Shown piece after piece: positions 1 to 19,400 of a stretch of DNA of 64,000 nt (the first letter of the stretch is position 1; every line of letters begins with the position of its first letter). Where the stretch lies: positions 21,593,243 through 21,657,242 of the forward strand of contig NC_088709.1 in the NCBI RefSeq assembly GCF_963576615.1. The letters run 5' to 3'. Source of the DNA: Watersipora subatra (lineage: Eukaryota; Bryozoa; Gymnolaemata; Cheilostomatida; Watersiporidae). The notes beneath the pieces are model-generated. The model did not search any database. It was not told where the DNA came from and was given only the letters and a program-made list of their open reading frames with translations. Made by a program: the position numbers and the translations under genes.

Positions 1-13
1 TGGTTTTACTAGA

Positions 14-187
14 TTATCCGTTAAGCACACAAACGTTCTGCCACGCTCTCTGAACCAGTAATAAATGGTCATGAAAGAAGATGATTTGAATGCCCTCATT
101 TTTTGAGTGATTATAATCAATTGTAGATGCAGGCACCTCACAAGATGTCTCTAATGAAAGTCCCGACATGCCAGCAGCAGAAGCAAC
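14..187 (-). CDS. possible terminal exon of an unidentified gene
   Basis: On the minus strand a pyrimidine-rich acceptor ending in TTCAG at 188-190 is followed by an open frame of 57 codons and a TAA at 14-16. The translation is not low complexity (it includes HDHLLLVQRAWQN) but I recognise no family. It lies downstream of the LENG9-like gene on the same strand, so it could be the last exon of a neighbouring gene whose other exons are outside this reading, or chance. The evidence is only the splice-like boundary and normal composition. Confidence 0.2.
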   Translation of the reverse strand, partial: VASAAGMSGLSLETSCEVPASTIDYNHSKNEGIQIIFFHDHLLLVQRAWQNVCVLNG

Positions 188-687
188 CTGAAGCAAGAGA
201 TTGCACTTGCTCTCTTCTATAACCTTATTATAACTAGAATATTATCTTTGTTTTTAGTTGTATATTGCATGAAATGTGCACATGTTTATTTCGATATGTA
301 GCTCATGATTCGCTATATAACATTCTTGGACCGTAGTTTTCCTCTCTTGTATCTGTGTGTTAGTAGTTAGGATACTAGTCGTTGGTATTATCCTGTACAT
401 ACGCTATCTATTGCGATCATTTATCATCCTAAATATATATATTTATATTCTTTATGCCAAGCAATTGCATGATTTCTCAATAAATGGAATGTTGCAATGA
501 TTCTATAAAAATAATAAATGATGTCATGTATAGCAATTAATACAATAAATAAACCTACCAAAATGTGTTAAACAGAATTGAAAAAATAAAATAAATACTT
601 GTAATTAAAACGCTAATCCTTGATAGAAGAAAATGAAAGTTTCATAACAGCTGGTCCATAAACATCAGCCAATCGTACTCCCATCGG

Positions 688-693
688 TTTAAT
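688..693 (-). promoter_or_regulatory. candidate polyadenylation signal (ATTAAA)
   Basis: ATTAAA on the minus strand about 80 bases downstream of the LENG9-like stop codon. It is the nearest poly(A)-signal variant in that 3' flank; no canonical AATAAA lies closer. The rest of 190-771 shows no gene. Confidence 0.3.
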
Positions 694-771
694 ACAACAG
701 TTGTGGCTGTTACGTGTTTCTTCCATAAAAATATTATTGGAATGTAAAAGCAAGGAAAGATTTGGACTAAC

Positions 772-7648
<6,877 letters not shown>

Positions 7649-8230
7649 GACTTGCGCTGTAAATATCCGCAAATTTCATAAAATGTTATTTATAAATGTA
7701 CATTACATGTGCTATGTGTGAAAATAATAGTGTAATTGCAATAGATGTAAGGCTAATGAAAATTATCGTTCATCTATAGTTGACATTTATTACAGTAGCA
7801 TACAACTCCTAATTAGTGTAGCATAGAACAGAGCCCATGATTCACCTACCTTTTTTACTTCAACAACTGAATGCTTGAACAGACTTGCATATTTACTACC
7901 CAATATAGACAATTACTATTCTAAAAAATTTATAAATTTTGTGTAATTGGACAAGCAGCATACATTTGTGTAAATTCTAGCGTTCGACTTCAAAGAAGCT
8001 TCTTAAAGAGCTTAGAGCTAAAATGTTTGTGTGTAGTTTTTACAGAAGTTATGAAGCTCAATCTGTCAAGTTTTATGAGACACATTTTCCGCTACAAACA
8101 ATACTTGTAATATGAGTATTGCTGTATTATGAGTATTGCTACTTAATGTCTCTAGTCTTAATCTTAAGCGTCAGCTACTTCTCCACCGTTCAGACGTTTA
8201 TCTAGTTAGCCTGCTAAACATAATAAGACT

Positions 8231-8264
8231 ATATATATACATGTATATATATACATGTATATAT

Positions 8265-8301
<37 letters not shown>
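8231..8301. repeat. ATACATGTAT / (AT)n microsatellite
   Basis: Three repeats of the self-complementary ATATATACATGT unit, then pure (AT)n. It lies upstream of the LENG9-like first coding exon. Confidence 0.9.
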
Positions 8302-8303
<2 letters not shown>

Positions 8304-8500
8304 TCAGTATAGTATAGATATATCCCAAAATCATTGTTCACGAATTAACACAAAATTCAGTAAGTGACTGAGTACTGTGCCATGCCCACGGAACTTAGAA
8401 GTTTCGAAACAGCCTATTTGTTGCAACCGTGTTTGTTAGTGTAGGCCTATACAAATTCAATATATAAATTTCTACTTACCACTTACTTACAAACACTTAC

Positions 8501-8700
8501 CTCTTTTTGTCAACTAAAACTATAAACACAGAGCTAGGTTTAACAATGTTGTTGCAAAGTGCGATATTGGTAGAGCAGTACAAACAGTGTAACAACGTTT
8601 TGATTTTATAGCTGAAGGCGTATCTACAGCATTGGCGAAATCTCCTAGTGGTGCAATTTACCGGAAATAGTAGATATCGATAACAGATAGGCATATCGGT
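8501..8700 (-). promoter_or_regulatory. possible 5' non-coding exon and promoter of the LENG9-like gene
   Basis: On the minus strand AAAAAGAG is followed by a strong donor, GTAAGTG, at 8,500. Upstream, near 8,660, is an ETS-type core (CCGGAAAT on the plus strand) in a locally less AT-rich stretch. The first recognised coding exon begins with an acceptor at 7,656 just before its ATG, so an upstream non-coding exon is expected. This is the best candidate, but nothing proves it. Confidence 0.25.
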
Positions 8701-8704
8701 TGCC

Positions 8705-9588
8705 TAAGGTTGACGCTCGTAAATGTTATCGTTTTGTTAAAACATTTATGCGTTCTCAAGCTAATAAAAAATCCCATTGAGCTCGCGGGTTAATGAAAAC
8801 TAAGAGATGGATTTCGTTATATGGTGTGCGAAAATGTAGACGTCACGAATAGTCCAAGTAGCAATGCACCCTAGCTCGAAGGTTAGAATTACCGACACCG
8901 GGCTCGACAAGGCAACTATATTGGGAATTACGCCTGCGCTACACACAACTAGGTCCGGTTGTATAAGCTACAGTGTTTGTAATTGTACACTGATATATTT
9001 TACTGTATGTGTTATGAGTTATAATATTGTGCTTTCTAGATGCTAGCTTTCATGCTCAGTTTTTATTGTGTGTTTTGAATATCGTATAAGCACTACGCTT
9101 TACCCATTGACATTTAGCTATAATAAAATCCAGTGTCTTATCTGAGAGCATTCTGGTCAAATTATGTAGGCTTCTGAATTGTCTACTAGCTTGAGTGTTC
9201 CTCTCGTTGAATTAATAATTTAAGATTTTTGTTACGGGCAATCGAGTTAGCTTTAGTCACGTTCTATGTTTTAGCTGCTAGTATAATTTTATCTATTTGG
9301 CAGTATTTGCTGTTCACATAATACAAAATGTATACTGAAAAGTTTGTGCAGGCTGTTATTGAAGGATGGTGAAGTTGTACACTGCGTAGAACAGTGTTCA
9401 AGGCAGCTACAAACTATACACCGGGCCTAATACCATAGTTTTTGTTAACAAATAACTGCTCTTCTTGTTGTAACCTAAAATCCAGCTAATTCATTAAGAA
9501 CAGGTTAATTATGAAAGCTTTTATCAGGGTCTCCTTGACATTAGGGCAATACATATTGCTTTTACAGGGAAGCTCAGTGGTTTATAGT
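8705..9588. other. intergenic stretch without recognised genes
   Basis: AT-rich, with no long open frame and no domain I recognise on either strand. The short frame at 8,864-9,046 on the plus strand has ordinary composition but no recognisable motif. Confidence 0.5.
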
Positions 9589-10085
9589 CCGAACCTCGAC
9601 TGGTTTGAAACTCGACGAGTTTGAATATCGACAACGGTTGGTCCAATCTCGACAGCAGTTTTACTATTTTACCATCTACTATTTTCATAATAAATGAGCG
9701 ATTTATATGTAAAAGATTTATTTGCGCAAAAATATCTTGTGATCCATTTGATGCAGCACTCCCCAGCTTATGTAAGCCGAACAATATTTTGCCCAACCTA
9801 AATATAGAACGAATGCTAAAACAAGTAACAATCATAAATATGGTTGACTGTTAAGCTAGCAAAATTTGCTAGCTAAACTTCAGTGAGTAGCTTTGATTGT
9901 TATTTTTTGAAGTGAGGATAGAACTGCAAAAAGACATTTATTATTTGTTGAAGATTAAATTATTGTAAAACTGCATCAGCCTTTGTCGATGTTCGGACCA
10001 ACCTTTGTCTAGATTCGGACCAACCTCTGTCGAGATTGGGACTTGTCTAGGTTCGGACTTGTCGATGTTGGGACTGTTTCCCAGC
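9589..10085. mobile_element. foldback element with arms of short GTCGA-rich subrepeats
   Basis: The left arm (about 9,589-9,660) contains AGTCCGAACCTCGAC and ACGGTTGGTCCAATCTCGAC. The right arm (about 9,975-10,085) contains their reverse complements, with the subunit GGTTGGTCCGAATCTCGACA repeated about four times. The centre has no coding signal. This is the structure of a foldback or Tourist-type non-autonomous element; I cannot assign a superfamily because no target duplication is clear. Confidence 0.5.
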
Positions 10086-10089
10086 TCAG

Positions 10090-11485
10090 TAAATAGAACT
10101 GGCTGAACACAGTCTTTGAACCTAAACATAGACTACTACTAAGCTACTAAACATATACGATCAAACTTCAAATTAGGTGTATCGTGAATGTCACAGTTTG
10201 TCTATGATGGTATCCTATTCCCGTTTACACTTGAACTCATTTTTAACCATTTGCATTGAAATTTTTATAGCTCAATTTTTTTTCTGTAGTACTTAGAAAT
10301 GCTATTTTTGATAAGCTGACTGGATGAAGTGAAATATATTGGCAGGATTATTTCACTTAAATCATTTTTTTGAACTGTCGTCCTGTTTTTCTAGTTCACC
10401 ACTGAATTTACCCAACCCACATATGCTGAAAAATTAAAATAAATTGTTCCATTTCTAGCTGTCAATAACAGTTGTTGTTTTGTTGACTGTATCTGTTACT
10501 TAGTCAAATTTGGCAACATTAAAGTTAGTTCCAAAGTCAATGCTTCCTCCCCATGTTGCATCTTCTATAATCGTTTTAATTTTTATCATGACATACATAC
10601 TTATAGCTAAACTACGGATGTTGTTCTGCCTTAGTATTTTGTCATTTGAGCTGTGGATGCATGTCAACTTCATCAGCTTTTGATGGTGTCATCCCGCTAC
10701 GGGGTGATATTCTGTGTAGCTGCTTTTATAAGCTACTTTCTTATTTTGGTAAATTCAGAAAGGGTCCAGCTTTCTTTTTACCTATAGGGCCAATTTTTCA
10801 GCACATTTGTCGTGCTTACCCGTTTTGGGTCCTCTGAGAGCGATCTACACATAATAATTATTCTCTTGCTTTTAATACTGAAAATTCATTATCTTTTTAT
10901 CTAAAAAATTGTTTTGATAATGATTGGTGCCTCATTTATACTCTCATCACATGTCCAACTTTTCAAAAATATCTGTTATGATACCTTTGGCCATATTTAA
11001 TTCAAATCGATTTTTCAAATGGTATTTTGAATTTAAATTGCTAATCTTTAATTTTAACATCTTTAATCCAGATAGGTTTAGATATATATACTTTAATTAT
11101 GAAATAGGTTAGTTTTGCATAAATACGTAATGTCCATGTAAAACTGGTTCTAGGCACCATTGTGTGCTATTTGGTTTATAATGAAAAGTTGAATATGGCA
11201 TCTCAGTCAATTTATTGTGTGCATATAAAGGTGATATAATTCACATAACTCAGGTTTTCTCATATCTATTTGGATAATTTAATATTTTTTCAAACATTTC
11301 GGGAGTTTCGCTTCCTTAGCTAAACTTGCAAGCTCTTTCTAGGGGTACAAGCGGTGTCTGTCATTGGACTACAACTAATTAATTTGGGCCACTTGTGCAT
11401 AGAGTAGGTTTTTCCCATCTATGGAACACAGAGGGTCGATACCAACGATTAACCGTGAACAACAAGTTTTGTAACTGCATAAAAA
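10090..11485. other. intergenic stretch without recognised genes
   Basis: AT-rich DNA with only short chance frames on both strands. I see no domain, RNA gene or repeat array. Confidence 0.5.
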
Positions 11486-11487
11486 AA

Positions 11488-11637
11488 TATATATATATAT
11501 TGCATATATGTTGCATATACATATATGCATGTATATTACATATATAACTGTAATATATATAATATATCATATATAACATATATAATTGTATATTACATAT
11601 ATAACATGTAATATACATATATACATGTATATTACAT
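11488..11637. repeat. AT-rich palindromic microsatellite (ATGTATATTACATATATAAC)
   Basis: Alternating TATATA and self-complementary ACATATATAACATGTAATATAC words. The open frame on the minus strand across it is an artefact of the repeat. Confidence 0.85.
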
Positions 11638-12103
11638 AAAAGTTGTTACATGCATTGGGAATTGCTCCTGTTTTACATTCGTAGATGTGTTGGTAGAACT
11701 GTTAAAATGTTGGCAACACTTTATCGAATAATGTAACATTTTACACAAGGGAGCAGCATGGCGTGTAGATAAATATAAATTATGGAACCAGATAACGTGA
11801 CAGGATGATGTGACAACCAGATACGAATCTAAACAAATAACACATATCCTCGATTTACAGCAGGTACCCTGATCAACCGGGATAGTTTCTCATGACGTAT
11901 GATGTCATAAAGTTGAACTCTATTGGTCATTCTGCGAGAACGGAAGAATGTGAGTTTTTTATTTATTGCTATCAATAAAGCACTATATACATGTACATCT
12001 ATATATTGTTGTCATTATAATCACCAAGCTCTTGTGCCTGCGGGTGTCAGTTAAACGGAAGTTAATAGCCTAGCTGACGATGATCTATAAGAGTTTGTTA
12101 ATT

Positions 12104-12240
12104 TCATGGCTGTTGCATGTAGCCTATGTTTCATGGCTGTTGCATGTAGCCTGTGTTTCATGGCTGTTGCATGTAGCCTGTGTTTCATGGCTGTTGCATG
12201 TAGCCTGTGTTTCATGGCTGTTGCATGTAGCCTGTGTTTT
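12104..12240. repeat. 27-bp tandem repeat, five copies
   Basis: Five near-perfect copies of a 27-base unit containing TTTCATGGCTGTTGCATGTA then GCCTGTG. The unit is nine codons long, so two frames stay open across it, but there is no sign of translation. Confidence 0.95.
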
Positions 12241-12609
12241 TCAGTTTGTTTTAGTTATGCAACTTATGGCATCACAACTACAAACCAAATGAGAACCTTT
12301 CATAAAACCATGTTTATGAAAAAAGTTGACATCATTTTTTGTATCGATTATCAATATTATATTGATTATTGATATTAACAAATCAATTATTGTACATGGC
12401 ACAATTCTTGGTGGACATGTGCCTTATCATGATTTTTCAATTCTGTGATGGTACTGTTTTAAAAGGTTCAAACAGTTTTAAATGCGTGCTTCACTGATTT
12501 TAACCCAGAAATAGTGCTCGCATATGAAGAGCAGCTGGCTCCCATGTGTAGGGAATTTTTTTGTGTGGTTTTTGCTGTGAGATTGTTATTGGACATAGAA
12601 ACTCTCACA

Positions 12610-13060
12610 ACTGATGGTTGCGAGTCGATTATTCCCTGCTAAGCCCTTTCCACTGGTAAAAAAAATTTGGCCCACCTTTTCCTAGACTTAACTCTTCTGG
12701 CTTCAAAAAGTTCTTCAAGGAAAGAAGCGATTGTCGTTCATGTGACTTCTGAAGTAAGACCTGTATACTAAGTAGTAAATTCTGTTGGTATCTTGTGATA
12801 TACATTAGAGCACTAAGGAAAATTAAAGTCAAATTGTGATCAGCATCCTGACTTAGTGCACCAAGTTGACTACGCATGTATTGAAAAGGGACCGTGACCG
12901 AAAACGAGTTTACTTTAACAAGTTTTGTTTTGAGTGATGTATTGTGAATCTTGGGAAGATCTATATAGTACAACTCTGAATTGTTGAAACGGTTGGGTGC
13001 GAATTAATAGGCTGCGGGCTACTCCGAACCCATTCGAAGCACAGAAACACAGTGATGTTT
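12610..13060. mobile_element. MITE (family D), copy 1
   Basis: Shares GAGTTTACTTTAACAAGTT and AGTACAACTCTGAATTGTTG with a second copy at about 16,850-17,325. It carries one of that copy's end words, GAACCCATTCGAAGCACAG, in inverted orientation. The two open frames on the minus strand here are not conserved in the second copy, so I do not call them genes. Limits are approximate. Confidence 0.5.
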
Positions 13061-13205
13061 TCATAGTTGAGAACTGTTTGATCGAATCTTTGGTTGGCAG
13101 ATAATCTTTCCATACTAAGGATAGATTGGCTTTCATTCAAGTTTCAGCTGAAATTCTACCTGTATCAAGATTTTATTAAGTATTTTTGCTGGTTTTTAGA
13201 GCTAT

Positions 13206-15440
13206 ATGTTACCTCGTGCAATAATGAGAAGGCGGGCTGTTGGCCTGTGCAACTGGTTAGTCACGCGTAGAGAAATTTTGTCTCTTGGATCTTGCATCGG
13301 AACACCTCGGCTCTACAAATTACCTTTATGCGAATCCGGCTCAGTTTCATGTTTTCATACATCTGTGAGCAGCACACAAAAAGATTACTATAAGATCCTC
13401 GGGGTTACCAAAGATGCTTCGAGTAAAGAAATAAGAGAAGCCTATGTGGAGGTGAGTTATTTTATACTCATTGGTTCTCCCTTTTTTCTATTCTTCGAGT
13501 ATCTCATTTCTGTTTTTAAAGACAGTTTCATTATAACTTCGCTACAAGTTATATATTGTAAACTATTAATGACTGGGAGATGGTTAGCAGATTTATCAAT
13601 ATGTGGAGATTTATTAATATTTTGGTTATTGGAAACGGCATTTAAAATAATAAAAAAAATTTTGAGCCTAATTTAATAATCTTTCGCGTATTTTATAAAT
13701 ACGAAGACGATTATTAGAAATTCTAATCTATAGACAACTATGTCTTATTTTATCACCTCTACATCTGCATTGTCAGTGGTTTACAGGTATATTGTTATGA
13801 ATCTAGCTTGTCAAAAAGACGCACCCTGATCGACCTGGCACGTCTCATTCCTTCGCGCCAGGAGAGGATTTCATAGGCATACAGGAAGCATACGAAGTGC
13901 TCAATGACCCTAAGAGAAGGTCTGAATATGACCTTGTGCATGTGGGATACAAACAGCAACAGGCAACTAAAGATCGGTTAGTTTTGTGTTAAGCTTAATG
14001 CTTTGAAGCACCATCCAGGTTAACAGGTTTCGTACTGCATTTATGAAAGATGTTGCTGTTGTTGAGTTCCTCCCATCCATTATATGCATGTATGTATAAA
14101 TTTGGTATTTGGCAACATTATGATGTTTTTCGTTAAATGTCAAAAGAAAAAAAATGAAAAGATAGAAATCAGGAATTGTTTTGTGTGTTGAACAAAAGTG
14201 TTTTAAAGGTTGGCACTCTAATAATATTACGCAAGAGTCGTGATAGTGAATTTGAAGACTAGTGGCAGAAAGTTTATAAACTGAAACAAACAATAGTGGA
14301 TTGAGTATGTTGGAGTCTCGAATTAGCAATATTCGTCAATATGGATTTGTCAAAATTTGCCATTAATATTGTTAAAAATTTAAATTTGACTGCAAGTTGT
14401 TTACAAAAAATTTATTTGTACAATTCTTAATAAACAAATTATTAAATATTTAGCTGAAGTAATGATTTTCCATTTTATAAGGAGTTGTCTTTTCTTTAGG
14501 TTTGCTTCTTTTGATTAGGGAGAAAAGAATTCTATTGACTCTTTCATAGCAAAAGGTAAATAGTACAATGTGCATAGGTTTTTATATGTTTACTAATAAG
14601 GTTTTCGGTGCAATATTTTACTAAAAGGGGTATTTAAGTTTGCACCATGTTACTGTTGTTCAAATATCTCAATGGTACATCACTGTGGCATTGTTTCATG
14701 CAACATTGTTCCATACTATTTAGCTCTGTTCTATTCAGCTCTGTTCTATTCTTCTATAGGTACCAGGCTAAAGTTAGAAATTGGGACAGAGATGTTAGCG
14801 ACACTTTCAAACCACGGAGGTTTCACCCAGATTCATTGTAAGTATGGATAATGGCTCTAACCTTTTGTTTAGTTTATAGTCACTTTGCCAAGTTTGTAAT
14901 CGTTTTGAAGCCAATAGTGATGCGCTATAAGACATACATATAATTTATTGGCGTGGCAACGAGTTTTCTATAGTGGTTATTTCTGTTTTGATTTGAATTT
15001 ATAATTTTTTATTTTTTCTTATATTATTGATCAGAAGCAGCTATGGTGACAGTAATAGCTGCGCTATGTGCTTTTTTCTAGTATAAATTAATATGTAAGT
15101 GTGACTTACCTTCCCACATTTAACATATAGCTTTGAAATCACTGAATTAAAATAAGTAAATGTTAGTTGTACGAAATCCACAATTATATGTCATTTTATT
15201 ATTGTTGGAGTAGAAAGCAATGGTCATGTCTCTGTTTAAACAGCCAATCATATGTAGATGTTTGGTGAATGTTTGCTGTAGTTAATTGAAAGGTTATCAT
15301 TGATTTCCTATTTTAGAGATACTGACGAGTCCTACAAGCGGACAGATACTGCTGTTGCAGGCTCTGGAGACTTTGCAACCGTTGCCTACATTGTTATTGC
15401 TCTGCTCATTTTATCTGCTCTCGGCTTTATGTTTTTCTGA
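13206..15440 (+). CDS. DnaJ (Hsp40) J-domain protein with C-terminal membrane anchor, paralogue 1
   Basis: Four exons: 13,206-13,451, 13,807-13,976, 14,760-14,837 and 15,317-15,440, with phases 0, 2 and 2. All boundaries are GT-AG. They give 618 nt, or 205 residues. Residues 1-50 are basic and poor in acid (MLPRAIMRRRAVG start), like a mitochondrial presequence. The J domain spans about 60-125 (KDYYKILGVTKDASSKEIR) with HPD at 88-90 to stimulate Hsp70 ATPase, then EAYEVLNDPKRRSEYD. Residues 185-205 are a hydrophobic helix ending at the stop, so the protein is tail-anchored or single-pass. There is no G/F region and no zinc centre, so it is a class C J-protein, DNAJC4-like in plan; orthology is not certain. 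AATAAA at 16,118 is a likely 3' end. The next gene is its tandem paralogue. Confidence 0.87.
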
Positions 15441-15468
15441 GTCTATATTGTGAGATACACCATTGGTA

Positions 15469-15934
15469 AAGGCTGGTTCATACTGTATCACCGTATGTCG
15501 GTTTAATCCCAATACTTCGATGATCGTCGATAATAACAGTGTTCACACTATCACGGGCAAACACATGTGTTTACATCAGCTATTAGTTATCACATAGCAT
15601 TCATGTTACATAATGCTGTTACATCAGCTATTAGTTTTCACATAGCATTCATGTTACATAATGCCACGGTGGAAAATATGAAATACTAGTCCCGCAGCAA
15701 ATGTCATGAAAGAAAATATAGATCAAGCCATCCACGGCAGTCATTCACCGCGGTGCACATTCTTACGGGCCATCCGTGATACTCGACAAACTATTTGGAA
15801 AGTTTGACAGCTGCAATCGTTCTCAACATATCCGCGTTGCCGCAGCAATGCCAACGGTTTATGTTGCGCATATGTGATGAATAATTACTGAGAGGACACC
15901 TCTGACAGACGGCGACATAGTGTGAACCAGCCTT
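15469..15934. mobile_element. MITE in the 3' untranslated region of J-protein gene 1
   Basis: Starts AAGGCTGGTTCATACTGTAT and ends with the inverted form (ATAGTGTGAACCAGCCTT), with further inverted similarity inside (CACCGTATGTCGG against CCGTCTGTCAG). It has no coding capacity. A 45-base direct duplication (ACATCAGCTATTAGTT ... GCATTCATGTTACATAATGC) sits at 15,570-15,662. It is placed between the stop codon and the likely poly(A) signal. Confidence 0.65.
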
Positions 15935-16117
15935 GAGTTTTCAGGCTATTTCACCAGTTTCTGTTGTGCTGTGTTACAGATTGTGGCACATTGGTTGGCT
16001 CACATTTTAGTAACTAATACTGGTTGCTAAACAATAGAAAACTGTATATTCCTGTGTTTTTACTGATAGTCTGACTGAGCTTTTGTTTTATAGCTCAGTT
16101 TCTCTTTTATTTTATGG

Positions 16118-16123
16118 AATAAA
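16118..16123 (+). promoter_or_regulatory. candidate polyadenylation signal of J-protein gene 1
   Basis: AATAAA about 680 bases downstream of the J-protein 1 stop, after the embedded MITE. It is followed by T-rich sequence. Confidence 0.45.
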
Positions 16124-16477
16124 GTCAAAATATTGCTGTATATTATATACATCAAGTCTGTTGCATCTCAAGCTCTGACCACTTGCCTTTCATCACACCA
16201 AGAACCTAACATGTTTATATCATATCCGACAGCTCAGAATTTAGCTCTAAATCAAAGAACTAGATAATATTTCTTAAATTTTGGTCACTAAATAGCAAGT
16301 TGGTAAAAGTTCAAGCTACAAATCGGCTTATTACGGAAATGACAGTCGCTCAAATATGTTTGATGTTTATGTAATTTTGATGTACCAGAAGAAGTTGCCT
16401 GTCTATAGTGTATGTATGTCGGCTTTCTCATTCATATAATTTTCTAATATTGTACTATATTTCAATTTTGATAGGTG

Positions 16478-19400
16478 ATGATTTCTCCAAGCCTTTGCAA
16501 CAGACTTTTGAGAAACCAACCGTTTCTTCATATCACAGGTGGGTACGCTTGGGCTGTGCCTGTGTCAGGAGAGCACAACTGCTCAAATCGATTAATCTAC
16601 ACTTCAGCGCCTGAGTTTTGCCGGCACTTGCCCTTGAGGGACCACTATCGTGTCCTTGGCATTGCTCGAGATGCGTCACCCCGGGAGATTAGAAATGCTT
16701 ATTTATCGGTAAGACGTATTCTAGATTTTTTAATTTCAGACATAAGCTATTAGACTATGTGCAAGCAGTTCACTTTAAATTTTGTGAAGTTCATTAAGGT
16801 GTGACGCAAACATTTCTCAAGGAAACCATGGTGTCTTTTTAGCTAGGTTTCTATGCTTCAAATGGGTTCGGCGTTGCTTCCACTCCAAATCATGAAAACA
16901 GTAATTGAAGCCATTCCGATTCGCTAATTCTGCCAAGATATGCTCTGAGAGTACTTTGACATTATAGAAATGCTCATTGGATGGTTACAAACCGAAAAAA
17001 GGTAAAAAATTTCAGCGCACAACCGCGAGGGCCTCTGCTATGAAAACGTTCTATTGCTACTCTACTGTTTCTATTTGACGTTTTGCCTCTACATTAACAT
17101 TTACATGCCAAGGATGAGTTGCTCTCATATAAGGGTAACGGAATAATTTCTTTTTACATCTGGTAATTTACTACGCATGAATGGAAATGCGACCATGACC
17201 CGAAAAGAGTTTACTTTAACAAGTTCTGTTTAGAGGGATACAGCGCAAATCTTAGATCTATTATATGCAGTACAACTCTGAATTGTTGAAACGGTAGGGT
17301 GCATCCCAACCCGGTTGAAGCATGGAATAACAGTGCTTAAGACAAAGCCTATTAGAGTTTATTGTGGTTTGTGAATTATAGTTATTGCGGAATACGTCAC
17401 AAGGCTTCTTGTGGTTTTCACTCATAATTCTTTTTTTGATGTTTGTCTCTAATGTTTTCAAAATTTCAGTCATTGTCCAGTTTAGACTCCAAGTTGCAGT
17501 AATCACATTAGCAGTTTAGCCTGTGCCCGAGCTTAATGTGGAAATCCTCTTATCCATTACAGCGATGATCTTTACTATAATAAGAACTCTGTCTGTCTGT
17601 AGTACTGCCTGTGTGAGTCCACGACTGTAGTACTGCCTGTGTGAGTCCATGATTGTAGTACTGTCTGTGAGAGTCGATCACTGTAGTACTGCCTGTATGA
17701 GTCCGTCACTGTAATACTGCCTGTGATAGTCCATTACTGTAGTACTGCCTGTGAGAGTCCATCACTTTTGTACTGTGTGATGGAAACATGCATTACCATC
17801 TCCTTTTCTTTATATCATTTGGAGTTGTATTCTCTTTTTTCATTTATGTAACCACGCCCTTAAAGGAGGCTGGCCTTTGCTACCTTATTTGCATATTCAG
17901 CTGTATTTAAGGCAGAGCCTCGGCTCATTTACGTTGTTCAATACATGCTTTGCATTTGGACCCACACTCTTCTGTTACCTTGCGCAATAACAGAATCACA
18001 CTGAGCACTTATTTACTCCGAGCCCCAGTCTACGGACTGTGCTTTGGGAGTAGAGTATAGAAACACTGTCGACCCCGGTCGACCTCAGGTCGACCTTGTC
18101 GAACGAGCATAATATCACTCAGGGAGCAATTCCCCGTGTAAGGTGGTTGTAGTAGACCGGTGGTGTAAGCCGACCTAGTCGCCTCCGTGTGTTGGTCAAC
18201 GGGCAACACTTACACGGCCCCTGTGGAGAGTGAATGCAGACCGGTAGAGTAAGCCGACCCAGGTCGCCTCTACGTGTTGGTCGCAGGATCCAACACACTG
18301 GTGGCAGCAGTGGGATTTAACTGCGGTAATTAGGACTTATAAGACGAACCTAGTAACCATGCCAAACAGCCGACGGAATGCTACCAGAGATCTGGCTGAG
18401 GCAGAGTTACAGCAGGTCGACCAGATTGGGCAACTGACAGAGGCTATCACTAGAGCCTTACAGATACCCAGAGGGGGAGCCAGCTTCAAGCCTCCGAAGT
18501 TCGATGGGAGTGAGGATGTAGAGTTATTCATCTCCCAGTTCGAAGAGGTTGCGGAAGCAAATGAGTGGAGTGAGAAGGCCACGCTCCTCCACCTGCGGGA
18601 GACCCTGAAGGAGGGAGCCAGAGGCTGCAGTCGAGGGGACTCACCTGCCTCCATCTTCTCGGCTTTACGCATGAAGTACGGGCTCTCCCCGAGAGAGGCT
18701 AGGAGTAGAATCCACCTAAAAAGGGAACCACAGACGAGCCTCCAAGAACATGCCACAGAGATGGAGCGTCTGGTGAAGATAGCGTACGCTGACCTTCCAG
18801 AATCCTACCAGTCCAGTATGGCCATGGATGCGTTTTCTCTGACACTGGGAAATACGCCCCTCCAACGCCACCTGTTAGCAATGAAGGCACAGAGCTTGGA
18901 GGAAGCAGTGCAGGCGGGGAACGAGTTCCTGCAAATCTAGCCCACTCTTCCTCGGCCTGGTGCCCGACCTCTAATAATGACGGTGGAGGAGGAAGAGGTT
19001 ACCCCCGCTACAGTCGCCCCCGTCCATTCGGACCCCCCATCAGCCACCTTGAACGACGTCCTGATGGCTATTAAGGGATTAGCGGATGGACTGAGGGAAG
19101 GGAAGCTGTTGGGACAACGGGGAGTGGAAAAAAGGGGACCAAATTGTTGGGGTTGCGGCCAGACAGGGCACACCCAACGCCGGTACCCCCAAGCCTCCCA
19201 AGGACAACAGCCTCAAGTCACGAGGTCGGGAAACGGTTACCATCCACAGCAGTAGGGGGAAGTACTGACTGTGGATCAAATATACCCTTGCAAGGACAGT
19301 GGCAACGGCCACGACGGACTAGGCGACACAGGCTCCCCCCCTGCTCGCCACCGGTCCCCTTGCATAACCAATATCAACCTTTACCTGAGTGTGCAGGTCT

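Noticed and set aside
12629-13136. Minus-strand frames of 114 and 73 codons upstream of J-protein gene 1
   Set aside because: They lie within MITE family D and are not conserved in the second copy at 16.85-17.3 kb.
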